64,000 bases of DNA from a virus. Position numbers and translations under genes: made by a program. Where the stretch lies: the IMG/VR virus record IMGVR_UViG_3300008267_000054, positions 1-64,000 of that record. One strand, written 5' to 3'. Shown one piece after another: positions 6,719 through 14,102 of the stretch; position 1 is the first letter of the stretch, and each line of letters starts with the position of its first letter. Below the pieces are notes generated by a model. It made no database searches, was not told the DNA's origin, and worked only from the letters and a program-made list of their open reading frames with translations.

Positions 6719-6991
6719 ATGAGGAAATATATTTTATTATTTGCAATACTAATTGGTTTAGCTTCGTGTGAAGTTGATACCTACGATTGTTACACTTTTG
6801 AAGTGCGTACAGAGTTCACATATATTCCGTACAGACCAACACAGGTCACGTATTACGATTATGATCGATGTGGTTTATCCTACTACACTGCACAGCAGGA
6901 AGCTAGATCCAACGAATACATATACAGTTACTACAGCGGTGGTTATTATGTAACAGAATACACAACTTGTAATTTTTGGAGGTCCTGGTAA
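6719..6991 (+). CDS. Small Tyr-rich lipoprotein
   Basis: 90 aa. Lipoprotein signal peptide with lipobox LASC, predicted lipidation at Cys17. The mature part is rich in Tyr and Thr with four further Cys residues (FTYIPYRPTQVTYYDYDRCG). It is comparable in size and composition to the lipoprotein at 4087. It probably sits in a host membrane during infection; the role is unknown. Confidence 0.8.
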   Translation: MRKYILLFAILIGLASCEVDTYDCYTFEVRTEFTYIPYRPTQVTYYDYDRCGLSYYTAQQEARSNEYIYSYYSGGYYVTEYTTCNFWRSW

Positions 6992-7005
6992 TTCAAATTT
7001 ACCGC

Positions 7006-7050
7006 TTTTGGTTTGATATTTATTAGTAGCGTTACTAATCAAAACCAAAA
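7006..7050 (+). promoter_or_regulatory. Long imperfect hairpin spanning a promoter motif
   Basis: Outer arms 7006-7015 and 7040-7050 pair with one bulge. The inner arms ATTAGTA (7022-7028) and TACTAAT (7033-7039) pair perfectly around GCGT. The TATTTATT element (7017-7024) lies in the left arm and the ATG of the next gene is at 7054. It could be an operator, a terminator-like structure for the upstream gene, or a translational control element. Confidence 0.45.
7017..7024 (+). promoter_or_regulatory. Putative promoter motif (TATTTATT)
   Basis: Variant of the recurrent octamer, 29 nt before the ATG at 7054, embedded in the hairpin at 7006-7050. Confidence 0.45.
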
Positions 7051-7053
7051 ACC

Positions 7054-8241
7054 ATGAAGAAATTAATTGCACTCTTATCACTAACAATCACGACATTGTT
7101 TGTGAATGCGCAGGATCTAACATTTGATTCTGTTGCTACTATCTCTCCCTACTGGGGATTAAAATTTGAATCCGGTACATCCGGAGATCCGTGGATGAAC
7201 TGCGGACAAACTAATACCAACTTTCAAACAGGTCAACCTTATTTGCTTGCTCGCTTTCCGATCAGATTAGCAAATATGGGAACCAATGTTGCTTACTTTG
7301 GTACGTATGGAGTAACACCTGGTATTACTCATGATTCTTGTTACAATAATCAGTTTACTCAAGCTACTGATTATATTAACATTCCCAACTTTGTATTAGC
7401 TACTATCACGGATTCGTGTGGTAATGTTGTTGGCAGCTCTAGAAAAACGGATTGGAATATTCAAAACAATTCTGTTTTTGTAATGGATAAGTACAATGGA
7501 CAGTGGACCTATCTCACAAATTATTTTGGTACACAACCAACTACTGGTAATGCCGCTAACCCAACCAAAGATTGGTTAGAATCTATTTGTGGTCCACTAG
7601 ACACAACTTTAGCAGTTATAGGCAAAGCACAGATGAACACCTACTACAATAACTGTTTAGTGTGTGACAGCTTAGTGTTATTTCCAAACTATGCATCAGA
7701 TGATTATAGTGTTATTCAATTACCAACAAACTTAGGACCTGGACACTACAAGCTAGTTCTTGCAGGTAATTTTAGCCCGTATGAAACAACTAATTGTTAT
7801 CCAAACACATTAACCGTTCCTTTTTATTGGGATGGTTCTGTTGGTAGTAGCCCAACTTATCCGTACTTTGCTAATGGTGTAACTTACGGTGCTAATACAG
7901 CTTGTGTGCAAGTTCCACCAAATACTCCTACTAACGTTGCATCACAGTTAAATAATGGCATTGTATTGGTAACTTGGACATATCCATCCTACCCACAGAA
8001 TGTAACTGGATTTGAGATTACGCCTATATTTGTTCAAGGTAATACGGAACGTAGTTTAATTAACAGAGCTAAATTTTCTACAAACATTAGCGTTGTATTT
8101 GATGCAGCTCAACTGCGTAATGATGCAATTGCATTAGGTGCTGGTAACGGACCAGCCAAATACAAATTTGCTGTTAAAGCTATTAATGGATCTGTGACTT
8201 CTGTAGAAGTTAAGACTAGGCAAGCTTTGAATGTAAAGTAA
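7054..8241 (+). CDS. Secreted multidomain protein with C-terminal FN3-like domain
   Basis: 395 aa. Sec signal peptide, residues 1-19, with probable cleavage at VNA-Q. The middle region is Cys- and Asn-rich (LLARFPIRLANMGTNVAYFG; LGPGHYKLVLAGNFSP), faintly like the lysyl-oxidase fold but without its copper-binding His motif. Residues from about 290 (PPNTPTNVASQL... VLVTWTYPSYPQNVTGFEI) look like a fibronectin type III domain. No T9SS sorting tail is visible. It is the head of a monocistronic unit closed by the terminator at 8263. Export to the host periplasm or surface is inferred; the function is unknown. Confidence 0.8.
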   Translation: MKKLIALLSLTITTLFVNAQDLTFDSVATISPYWGLKFESGTSGDPWMNCGQTNTNFQTGQPYLLARFPIRLANMGTNVAYFGTYGVTPGITHDSCYNNQFTQATDYINIPNFVLATITDSCGNVVGSSRKTDWNIQNNSVFVMDKYNGQWTYLTNYFGTQPTTGNAANPTKDWLESICGPLDTTLAVIGKAQMNTYYNNCLVCDSLVLFPNYASDDYSVIQLPTNLGPGHYKLVLAGNFSPYETTNCYPNTLTVPFYWDGSVGSSPTYPYFANGVTYGANTACVQVPPNTPTNVASQLNNGIVLVTWTYPSYPQNVTGFEITPIFVQGNTERSLINRAKFSTNISVVFDAAQLRNDAIALGAGNGPAKYKFAVKAINGSVTSVEVKTRQALNVK

Positions 8242-8262
8242 TATAAACCTTAAAGTAACGCT

Positions 8263-8290
8263 AAATAGCCCATTTTATGGGCTATTTCTA
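8263..8290 (+). terminator. Probable rho-independent terminator
   Basis: 10-bp stem 8263-8272 with 8278-8287 (AAATAGCCCA/TGGGCTATTT) and a short loop, then a weak T-rich tail. A promoter-like octamer follows directly. Confidence 0.75.
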
Positions 8291-8298
8291 TATTTATT
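8291..8298 (+). promoter_or_regulatory. Putative promoter motif (TATTTATT)
   Basis: Variant octamer right after the terminator and only 3 nt before the ATG at 8302. Confidence 0.5.
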
Positions 8299-8301
8299 AA
8301 T

Positions 8302-8997
8302 ATGATAAAATGGTGCAATTATGAGTGGCTTACACAAGAAAGGTGGGGTCAAATCCATCCTGAGAAGAGTTTTTGTTGGTATGATCCATCCTGTGTTGAG
8401 GTGGATCAATCTGGACTTTTACATTTAAGAACTAAGTTTAATCCAAAGTATTTTGAACACATTAAAACTACTTCTACGGTAGGGATTGGACTAGTATCTT
8501 GTACAACAAAGTTCCGTCACGGTATATTTGAGATAGAGGCTAAGTTGCCGGTTGGAGAAGATCTTTGGCCTGCATTTTGGATGTACAGCTTTGATTCATG
8601 GCCACCTGAAATTGATGTCATTGAAGCCTACACTGTTAAAAGAGGTACCTATCTTAGTCCAAGCATATTTCCGTTAAGTTTGTGGGATGTTAAAACCAAC
8701 CTACATTATGGACTTGATCCTGATCGTAAAAGTATAAGAGCTAAAAAACACTTTTGGGGATGGAAAAATCCAGCTCATCACTTTATAAAGTATAGATTAG
8801 AGTGGCGTCCTGACTGTATTAAATGGTATTACAACGACTATCTTGTTAGATCCATAGTAGATCCTAAAATACTAGCTGAGTTTAATAAAACTACTCTAAA
8901 TGTGATTATAAACAATGGAGTTGATTACACTGTAAATCAACTAGTACCTCCTAAATCAGATTTTGTTATTAGTTCCTTTACATACAAATCCATCTAA
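8302..8997 (+). CDS. Glycoside hydrolase family 16-like glycanase
   Basis: 231 aa, single-domain size. GH16 enzymes are beta-jellyroll endo-glycanases acting on beta-glucans, agarans and carrageenans. The active-site signature E-x-D-x-x-E is intact as E103-I-D-V-I-E108, preceded by the typical FRHGIFEIEAKLPVG and LWPAFWMYS and followed by later Trp-rich substrate-cleft segments (HFWGWKNP; YRLEWRPDCIKWYYND). There is no signal peptide, so it either acts after lysis, is part of the virion, or is exported in another way. It converges with the glycosyltransferase gene and overlaps it by 42 nt. Role inferred: degradation of host capsule or matrix glycan. Confidence 0.85.
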   Translation: MIKWCNYEWLTQERWGQIHPEKSFCWYDPSCVEVDQSGLLHLRTKFNPKYFEHIKTTSTVGIGLVSCTTKFRHGIFEIEAKLPVGEDLWPAFWMYSFDSWPPEIDVIEAYTVKRGTYLSPSIFPLSLWDVKTNLHYGLDPDRKSIRAKKHFWGWKNPAHHFIKYRLEWRPDCIKWYYNDYLVRSIVDPKILAEFNKTTLNVIINNGVDYTVNQLVPPKSDFVISSFTYKSI

Positions 8998-10005
8998 GTA
9001 CTTTTTCCAAACAGCTTTGCTGGTTTTTCCATAGTACCATAGGCTGAGTTTATTTATAAACTGGATATTTAGATTTGACGTTTTTAATGCAAAGTTCATT
9101 TTTTCCATAATGCTCTTTGAGTCAGTTGGTTTTGCTTTGTACAAATATGACATCCACTCTATTTGATCCGATACAACAATTGGTACATTACAATCCACAA
9201 AGTCTGCAGCAACAATGTTAAAGGTTTCTGTAAAAGAGACTTGTAGACCAACATCCATTGTACTTATGAGCTTTTTAAAGTCGCTGTGAGATAACCAACC
9301 GTGTTGAACTAATTCGTGTTTTGGATTATTAAGAAACAAATTACGAATGTTTTTTAGTACTGAATCTCCTTTATTTTCTACACGTGCTTGATTAATGTGA
9401 AATCTCAGCTTTTTATTTACAGCATTGGCATACTCAATAGCTGCAGTTGCTTGATATAGTTGGTTTTTTAGTGGTCGTACTGCTCCAAAACATCCAACAT
9501 TTATTACATCCTTTTCTACCTTTTTGTAGTTTGTGTTTGTGAAATCTACTGGGTAGTAGTTTGGTAAATACACAACTTTATTTGGTAGCAGTGCATTCAA
9601 ATCATTGTATGTAGTTTCAGAATTTATTGAGATGCAAACGTTCTTGTATTTTTGGTACTCATATATCCACTCCATTGCAATGCCTTCATTTGCAATGAAA
9701 GGTATTTCCGAATGCAGTCTAATTATCCATGTAACATTTGGATGTAGTTTTTGTAAAACATCAAACTTAGATGGAACAACCCAAAGAGCTTCAATTATAA
9801 CGACATCTGGTTTTACTTTTGTTACTTCTTTGTCAATATCGTTGTTATCTTTGACTTCAACTAAAGTAGAGTCATAGCCTTCGGCTAATAACATTTTGTG
9901 TACAAATCCAGCAGAGTTTAATAATCCAGATGATATTGTATGTAGTCCTGTGTGGGAGCTCATTCTCTTTTTCAATATAAAGAGAATCTTTGGGCAGCGT
10001 TTCAT
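8956..10005 (-). CDS. GT4-like glycosyltransferase (GT-B fold)
   Basis: 349 aa, the only minus-strand gene in the window. The N-terminal Rossmann-like half opens with CPKILFILKK. The C-terminal half has the GT4 pattern GCFGAVRPLKNQLYQATAA and the donor-site region SFTETFNIVAADFVDCNVPI, where the conserved E-x-x-x-x-x-x-E pair of GT4 can be matched only partly. It probably transfers a sugar to host surface polysaccharide, to phage proteins or to DNA; the target is unknown. Its own promoter-like octamer lies 25 nt upstream on the minus strand. Confidence 0.85.
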   Translation of the reverse strand: MKRCPKILFILKKRMSSHTGLHTISSGLLNSAGFVHKMLLAEGYDSTLVEVKDNNDIDKEVTKVKPDVVIIEALWVVPSKFDVLQKLHPNVTWIIRLHSEIPFIANEGIAMEWIYEYQKYKNVCISINSETTYNDLNALLPNKVVYLPNYYPVDFTNTNYKKVEKDVINVGCFGAVRPLKNQLYQATAAIEYANAVNKKLRFHINQARVENKGDSVLKNIRNLFLNNPKHELVQHGWLSHSDFKKLISTMDVGLQVSFTETFNIVAADFVDCNVPIVVSDQIEWMSYLYKAKPTDSKSIMEKMNFALKTSNLNIQFINKLSLWYYGKTSKAVWKKYLDGFVCKGTNNKI

Positions 10006-10029
10006 GTTTTTGGTAATTACGGGTTCAAT

Positions 10030-10037
10030 TATAAATA
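10030..10037 (-). promoter_or_regulatory. Putative promoter motif in minus orientation (TATTTATA)
   Basis: Reads TATAAATA on the + strand, so it is TATTTATA on the minus strand, 24 nt before the ATG of the only minus-strand gene. This is the strongest evidence that the octamer is directional and linked to transcription. Confidence 0.65.
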
Positions 10038-10083
10038 GGATAATTTACAAACAATAAGTAGATGTTTACATTAAAAAATACAC

Positions 10084-10091
10084 TATTTATA
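10084..10091 (+). promoter_or_regulatory. Putative promoter motif (TATTTATA)
   Basis: Exact octamer 21 nt before the ATG at 10113, diverging from the minus-strand copy at 10030. Confidence 0.55.
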
Positions 10092-10112
10092 TAAAATTAA
10101 AGCTTTTTTAAT

Positions 10113-10655
10113 ATGAAGTATGTTATTATGATTGTAGCAATGCTACTATCAATTAATACCTTCGCCCAGGTAGAATTATTAGGAACAGCGGATGGGCAGG
10201 TTAGTAGGCTAACTGACAATATTCTGTATGACATAGTACAGACTGATCAGTATGGTAAGGTTTTAGCTACAATAGAACCTAAAGAGACTAGCTTTTTTAT
10301 ATACTCTGATTCTCTTTATTCACTACTGAGCATTACACAAATCTATAATGGTTGCATAACTAGCAACGCTGGTGATTATGATTACTGGTTAGTCGAGCGT
10401 ACAAGCAATGTAGATCCTTTAGTCTACCCAAATCCTACTACAGGACAGTTATTTGTAGCTCTTAATGTGTTGAGTGAGGACTTATTTGTATCAATTTACG
10501 ATATACAACTAAGACAAATGGTATCGCAGAAATTAACAGATTTTATTAGCACTGTGAACATAAGTAGCTTATCGGAAGGTACGTATCTTCTTGATATAAG
10601 AAATAAAAATCAAACTTTTAAAACAACAAAAATATGTTTAGTAAAAAACAAATAG
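10113..10655 (+). CDS. Secreted protein with T9SS type A C-terminal sorting domain
   Basis: 180 aa. Sec signal peptide, residues 1-18, with cleavage before Q19 (NTFA-Q). The central region is short and unrecognised. From about residue 103 the sequence is a type IX secretion system type A sorting domain: LVYPNPTTGQLFV, a middle beta strand VSIYDIQLRQM, then ISSLSEGTYLLDIRN and a final Lys-rich strand (TTKICLVKNK). In Bacteroidota this domain directs passage through the outer membrane by the gliding/Por machinery and cell-surface attachment. The phage protein is thus probably displayed on or secreted by the host. It overlaps the next gene by 22 nt. Confidence 0.88.
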   Translation: MKYVIMIVAMLLSINTFAQVELLGTADGQVSRLTDNILYDIVQTDQYGKVLATIEPKETSFFIYSDSLYSLLSITQIYNGCITSNAGDYDYWLVERTSNVDPLVYPNPTTGQLFVALNVLSEDLFVSIYDIQLRQMVSQKLTDFISTVNISSLSEGTYLLDIRNKNQTFKTTKICLVKNK

Positions 10656-11935
10656 TAACAATGTTGCTATTGCTAGTAAGCACATTAGTACTTGGTCAAA
10701 GACAAATTAACTGGTATCGAGTAACAGCAGATACAACTATGTTAAATTATAACCCATTCAGTACTCCAAGTAATCTCAACACCATTAAAATGGGATACTA
10801 CAACATAAATCCACTCAACGGGGAAGAGTATCGTTATCAGGGTAATAACATTTGGGTAAGGGATAGTTTGTTTAGCGGGACAACAACTCAAGCTTCTTCA
10901 ATAGGTGGTGTGACATGGGTACAAACATGGACACAATTCACAAATGCACTATCAAATCCCAATATAAGATCTATTAACTTAGCTGCTAATTTAACAGCAA
11001 CTACAAAAGCTTATATCCCACTGAGTCAAGCATCAACCAATCAAAATTCTGGTATAAAGGAGATCGATGGTCATGGTTTTGAAATTAATATACCATCATC
11101 AATAGACACAGGTATTGTACGTAGATATAGCTCATTAGGCGAAGCTAATTTTGGAATTGATCAACAGCTAAGAATTAAAAATGTTGTGTTTAAAGGTAGT
11201 AACAATATTGGTCTTTATATATCAGCTAATTACGGTATGAAAATAGAAGGATGTAGATTCTACAATTTTAGTACTGCATTGGATTTGAGATGGTGTATGG
11301 GTACTATAATTGACCAGTGTTACTTTTGGGAAAACTATATTGGTGTAAATTTAGATTATGATAGATTTGCTGGTGGATCCAATTCTACATCACAATCAAA
11401 CCACTCCATAGTTCAAAATTGTAAATTTAGAAACTCTGCAGGTGACTTTGCAAACATAAGAGTGTATGCTGCTTCTGGGGTTCAGATTCTCCATAATATA
11501 TTTGAAGGTGTTCAAGCGGGCGGTGACTATGATGTTTATTTTGATGATAATGGTTCTACGGTTGTTAAAGAAGTAACCATGTATGGTAATCATGTTGAAC
11601 ATCAACCAGCTATTGCAGCTTTCTATATTAGATTAAAAGATGGCTTTGCAAAATGTGGAGGAATTTATTCACAATATGATTGCACTTTAATTAAGTTTGA
11701 ATCTGCTGCGTATGCTAAATGCATGGTTGATAACATACCTTATTTAACTTCCGGTACTAAATTTCATTATATTGGTAGTGGTTGTAGATGGTGGTTTACA
11801 AACATGCCAGTTGCTTTTGATCCTAATATAACAACCTATTGGGTTGGTGGTGTCGCTCCAACTAATTCACGCTATGATGGTTGGAACTCCAATGGACAAT
11901 CTCCATTTTTACAGCTAGGAACAAGAAGGCCTTAA
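10634..11935 (+). CDS. Secreted right-handed beta-helix protein (pectate-lyase-like fold)
   Basis: 433 aa. N-terminal signal peptide (QIVTMLLLLVSTLVLG). Residues from about 90 form repeated short beta turns with stacked Asn, Gly and hydrophobic residues (INLAANLTATTKAY; IKNVVFKGSNNIGLYISA; MKIEGCRFYNFSTALDL; IVQNCKFRNSAGD; VQILHNIFEGVQ; VTMYGNHVEHQP), as in parallel beta-helix polysaccharide-binding or lyase domains. No catalytic residues could be assigned. It overlaps the T9SS-cargo gene, so the two are probably co-expressed. It could be a surface adhesin or a polysaccharide-active enzyme. Confidence 0.78.
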   Translation: MFSKKQIVTMLLLLVSTLVLGQRQINWYRVTADTTMLNYNPFSTPSNLNTIKMGYYNINPLNGEEYRYQGNNIWVRDSLFSGTTTQASSIGGVTWVQTWTQFTNALSNPNIRSINLAANLTATTKAYIPLSQASTNQNSGIKEIDGHGFEINIPSSIDTGIVRRYSSLGEANFGIDQQLRIKNVVFKGSNNIGLYISANYGMKIEGCRFYNFSTALDLRWCMGTIIDQCYFWENYIGVNLDYDRFAGGSNSTSQSNHSIVQNCKFRNSAGDFANIRVYAASGVQILHNIFEGVQAGGDYDVYFDDNGSTVVKEVTMYGNHVEHQPAIAAFYIRLKDGFAKCGGIYSQYDCTLIKFESAAYAKCMVDNIPYLTSGTKFHYIGSGCRWWFTNMPVAFDPNITTYWVGGVAPTNSRYDGWNSNGQSPFLQLGTRRP

Positions 11936-11992
11936 TTCTGTAAATAGTATGAACTAGTTGGTGAAGGTTCATCTGATGGCTTACTATAAACC

Positions 11993-12000
11993 TACTTATA
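11993..12000 (+). promoter_or_regulatory. Putative promoter motif (TACTTATA variant)
   Basis: One mismatch to the octamer, 16 nt before the ATG at 12017. A strong Shine-Dalgarno AAAGGAGG stands at 12003-12010, one of only a few in the window. Confidence 0.4.
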
Positions 12001-12016
12001 ATAAAAGGAGGGCACA

Positions 12017-13045
12017 ATGTTTTTACGTGTATTACCATTGCTATTCGTTTTTATTTTAGGTATTAGTTGTCTGAAAGAAAATGATGTTTATCCAACAGCA
12101 GCAGATTATCTTAATGTAAAAGAGAGGGATTTAATGGATCCTGGACCAGATCCCATTCTTCGATTAGATTCGTCTAGTGTTATACCCAATGCAATTACAA
12201 CATCTTGGGAAAGGTTTATGTATGTTGACAAAACAGACACACTATATACCAGTACTCAAGGTAAAAACACACTCTCCAAGTATCTTAAAAAGTATGGATT
12301 TACTGGTGTTTATTTTTATAGCACATCATCTATTTTATCATCCAGTAGTAAGTATGCAAACTTTGGCTTGTTTTTAAAACAATTAAATGATAGCGGTGTT
12401 ATTTTTAAAGCAGTTGCTAAGGGTAGTGCTAGCTCTTTTGGTAGTACTGGTGATATAACTAAATACAATAGTTCACAGTCTGATCCTACTCGTAAAATAA
12501 ACAGAGCTAACTTAGAACTTGAATGGTGGAATGGTGCTACTAGTTGGAGTAGTTGGAATAGTATTAATCAACAAATAGCTTCTGGGTCTATTAGAGATAA
12601 TGATTTTTATGAAGGTTGGTATAAAAATTTAGGAACAACAATCGACACTATTGCCGCAAGAGACCAGGTTAGATACTCAGACAGAATTTTATTACATTGT
12701 TATCAAAATGGGATTCCTACTTATTCTTATGCTAATGCTAAAAGTACCGGTGCCACCGGTGGCCGATTGGATATTATTGCCAAAGGTGCACGCCAGGCTA
12801 ATAAACGAATTGATGTCTATATCATCATATCTGCTGAGTACACAGCCTGGGGAGCTAGCAATACTTTTACAGGTCCTGCTTTAGCAGCTGCTTCGAATCA
12901 ACCAAATCCATTTTTTTACATTGAACAGCAGGCTTACAGTAACATTTATAATGGTATGACTGACTTTCAGAAACAATGGATTGACTTGAAAGGGTTTGTT
13001 TGGTTTACTAAAAGATATTGTTATAGCGCAGTACCACCTCAGTAG
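12017..13045 (+). CDS. Lipoprotein with probable TIM-barrel (GH18-like) domain
   Basis: 342 aa. Lipoprotein signal peptide with lipobox GISC (Cys at about residue 18), followed by the acidic linker usual for Bacteroidota lipoproteins (LKENDVYPTAADYL). The body alternates strand and helix (YLKKYGFTGVYFYSTSSIL; FLKQLNDSGVIFKAVAKG; NLELEWWNGA; NKRIDVYIIISAEY), suggestive of a TIM barrel, and LEWWN resembles the position of the GH18 catalytic strand without its exact DxxDxDxE motif. The outer-membrane lipoprotein location is inferred. Enzymatic function is unproven. Confidence 0.72.
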   Translation: MFLRVLPLLFVFILGISCLKENDVYPTAADYLNVKERDLMDPGPDPILRLDSSSVIPNAITTSWERFMYVDKTDTLYTSTQGKNTLSKYLKKYGFTGVYFYSTSSILSSSSKYANFGLFLKQLNDSGVIFKAVAKGSASSFGSTGDITKYNSSQSDPTRKINRANLELEWWNGATSWSSWNSINQQIASGSIRDNDFYEGWYKNLGTTIDTIAARDQVRYSDRILLHCYQNGIPTYSYANAKSTGATGGRLDIIAKGARQANKRIDVYIIISAEYTAWGASNTFTGPALAAASNQPNPFFYIEQQAYSNIYNGMTDFQKQWIDLKGFVWFTKRYCYSAVPPQ

Positions 13046-13049
13046 TAGA

Positions 13050-13057
13050 TATTTATA
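13050..13057 (+). promoter_or_regulatory. Putative promoter motif (TATTTATA)
   Basis: Exact octamer, 15 nt before the ATG at 13073. Confidence 0.55.
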
Positions 13058-13072
13058 GGAAATTTACTTCTT

Positions 13073-14080
13073 ATGAAATCCCTTATTATTGCACTGTTGT
13101 TACTATTTGTAACACCTTGCATAGCACAAACACAATTGTATTTAGACAACATGGAGTGTCTTGGTTATACATGGAGGGGTATACCAAAGTCTTTAGTTAA
13201 CTCCGGTTATATTGGTGGCCAATCCAACGCAACCGATCTACCATCTTCTTGCAATCTATTTGCTTCATCAGATAGCTCCTTTAGATTAGTTGGGAATGGT
13301 TTAGGTAGTTCCTCAGTAGAAAGAGATACGCTTGTATATAGTTTAGTGAACATTAATCCAGCTTTTCAACATGAGCTAAGACTGAGAGTTGCTTCTGTAT
13401 CAATATCGCCATCGCTAAATTTAGCGGCCGGTGCAGATGGTACTGATTATATTGAGATAAACTATACATTGAATGGGGTCAACTATATAAGAGAGCTAAA
13501 ACTATCAGGCATATCTAATAGTAACTGGGATTACACTAATGGTGCTGCTATTACCAAAACGACTAATGGATTTTTAAATACATTTGTAGGACCTGCATCT
13601 CGAGTTAGTTTAATGCTTCCAGCCGGTATATCACAGATTGGTTTTCAAATTATTATGGCTACAAATGCAACCGGAGAATCTTGGTTAGTTGATGATGTTG
13701 AATTAATTGAGGGTTGCTATTGTCCACTACCAATATCACTACTTGAATTTAAAGGTAAGCAAGTTGGTAATAAAATAAAATTAGAATGGACAACTTTGAC
13801 AGAAACAAGTAACGACTACTTCTCTATTTTGGAATCACCGCATAATCTAGAATATTGGTATTTAATTGATAATGTTGATGGTGCTGGTAATAGTAATCAG
13901 CAACTTAGCTATACCTTTATTGATCCAAATCCTAAAAATGGTATTAACTATTATGTACTAACACAAACAGATTATGATGGTACAAGAACACAGTTTGGCC
14001 CGATTGCTGTTCAGTTTACTGGTATACCTGTTCTTAATATATGGGATATGTACAATCTGCTAGGTCAACAAATAAAGTAG
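13073..14080 (+). CDS. Secreted protein resembling T9SS cargo, with shortened C-terminus
   Basis: 335 aa. Signal peptide, residues 1-19 (cut at CIA-Q). The N-terminal domain is a beta-rich jellyroll-like module. From about residue 220 there is the segment common just before sorting domains in Bacteroidota secreted proteins (PLPISLLEFKGKQ; KIKLEWTTLTETSNDYFS; GINYYVLTQTDYDGT). The protein then ends at LNIWDMYNLLGQQIK. YNLLGQQIK is typical of the interior of a type A sorting domain, yet the YPNP start and the end of that domain are missing. It looks like a truncated or internally deleted sorting domain, so T9SS export is uncertain. Confidence 0.8.
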   Translation: MKSLIIALLLLFVTPCIAQTQLYLDNMECLGYTWRGIPKSLVNSGYIGGQSNATDLPSSCNLFASSDSSFRLVGNGLGSSSVERDTLVYSLVNINPAFQHELRLRVASVSISPSLNLAAGADGTDYIEINYTLNGVNYIRELKLSGISNSNWDYTNGAAITKTTNGFLNTFVGPASRVSLMLPAGISQIGFQIIMATNATGESWLVDDVELIEGCYCPLPISLLEFKGKQVGNKIKLEWTTLTETSNDYFSILESPHNLEYWYLIDNVDGAGNSNQQLSYTFIDPNPKNGINYYVLTQTDYDGTRTQFGPIAVQFTGIPVLNIWDMYNLLGQQIK

Positions 14081-14081
14081 A

Positions 14082-14089
14082 TATTTATA
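14082..14089 (+). promoter_or_regulatory. Putative promoter motif (TATTTATA)
   Basis: Exact octamer, 13 nt before the ATG of the endolysin gene at 14103. Confidence 0.6.
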
Positions 14090-14102
14090 ATAAAGTTTAC
14101 AT

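Noticed and set aside
7054-8241. Lysyl oxidase assignment
   Set aside because: Some strand patterns are similar, but the copper-binding His motif is missing, so I list it only as a secreted protein.
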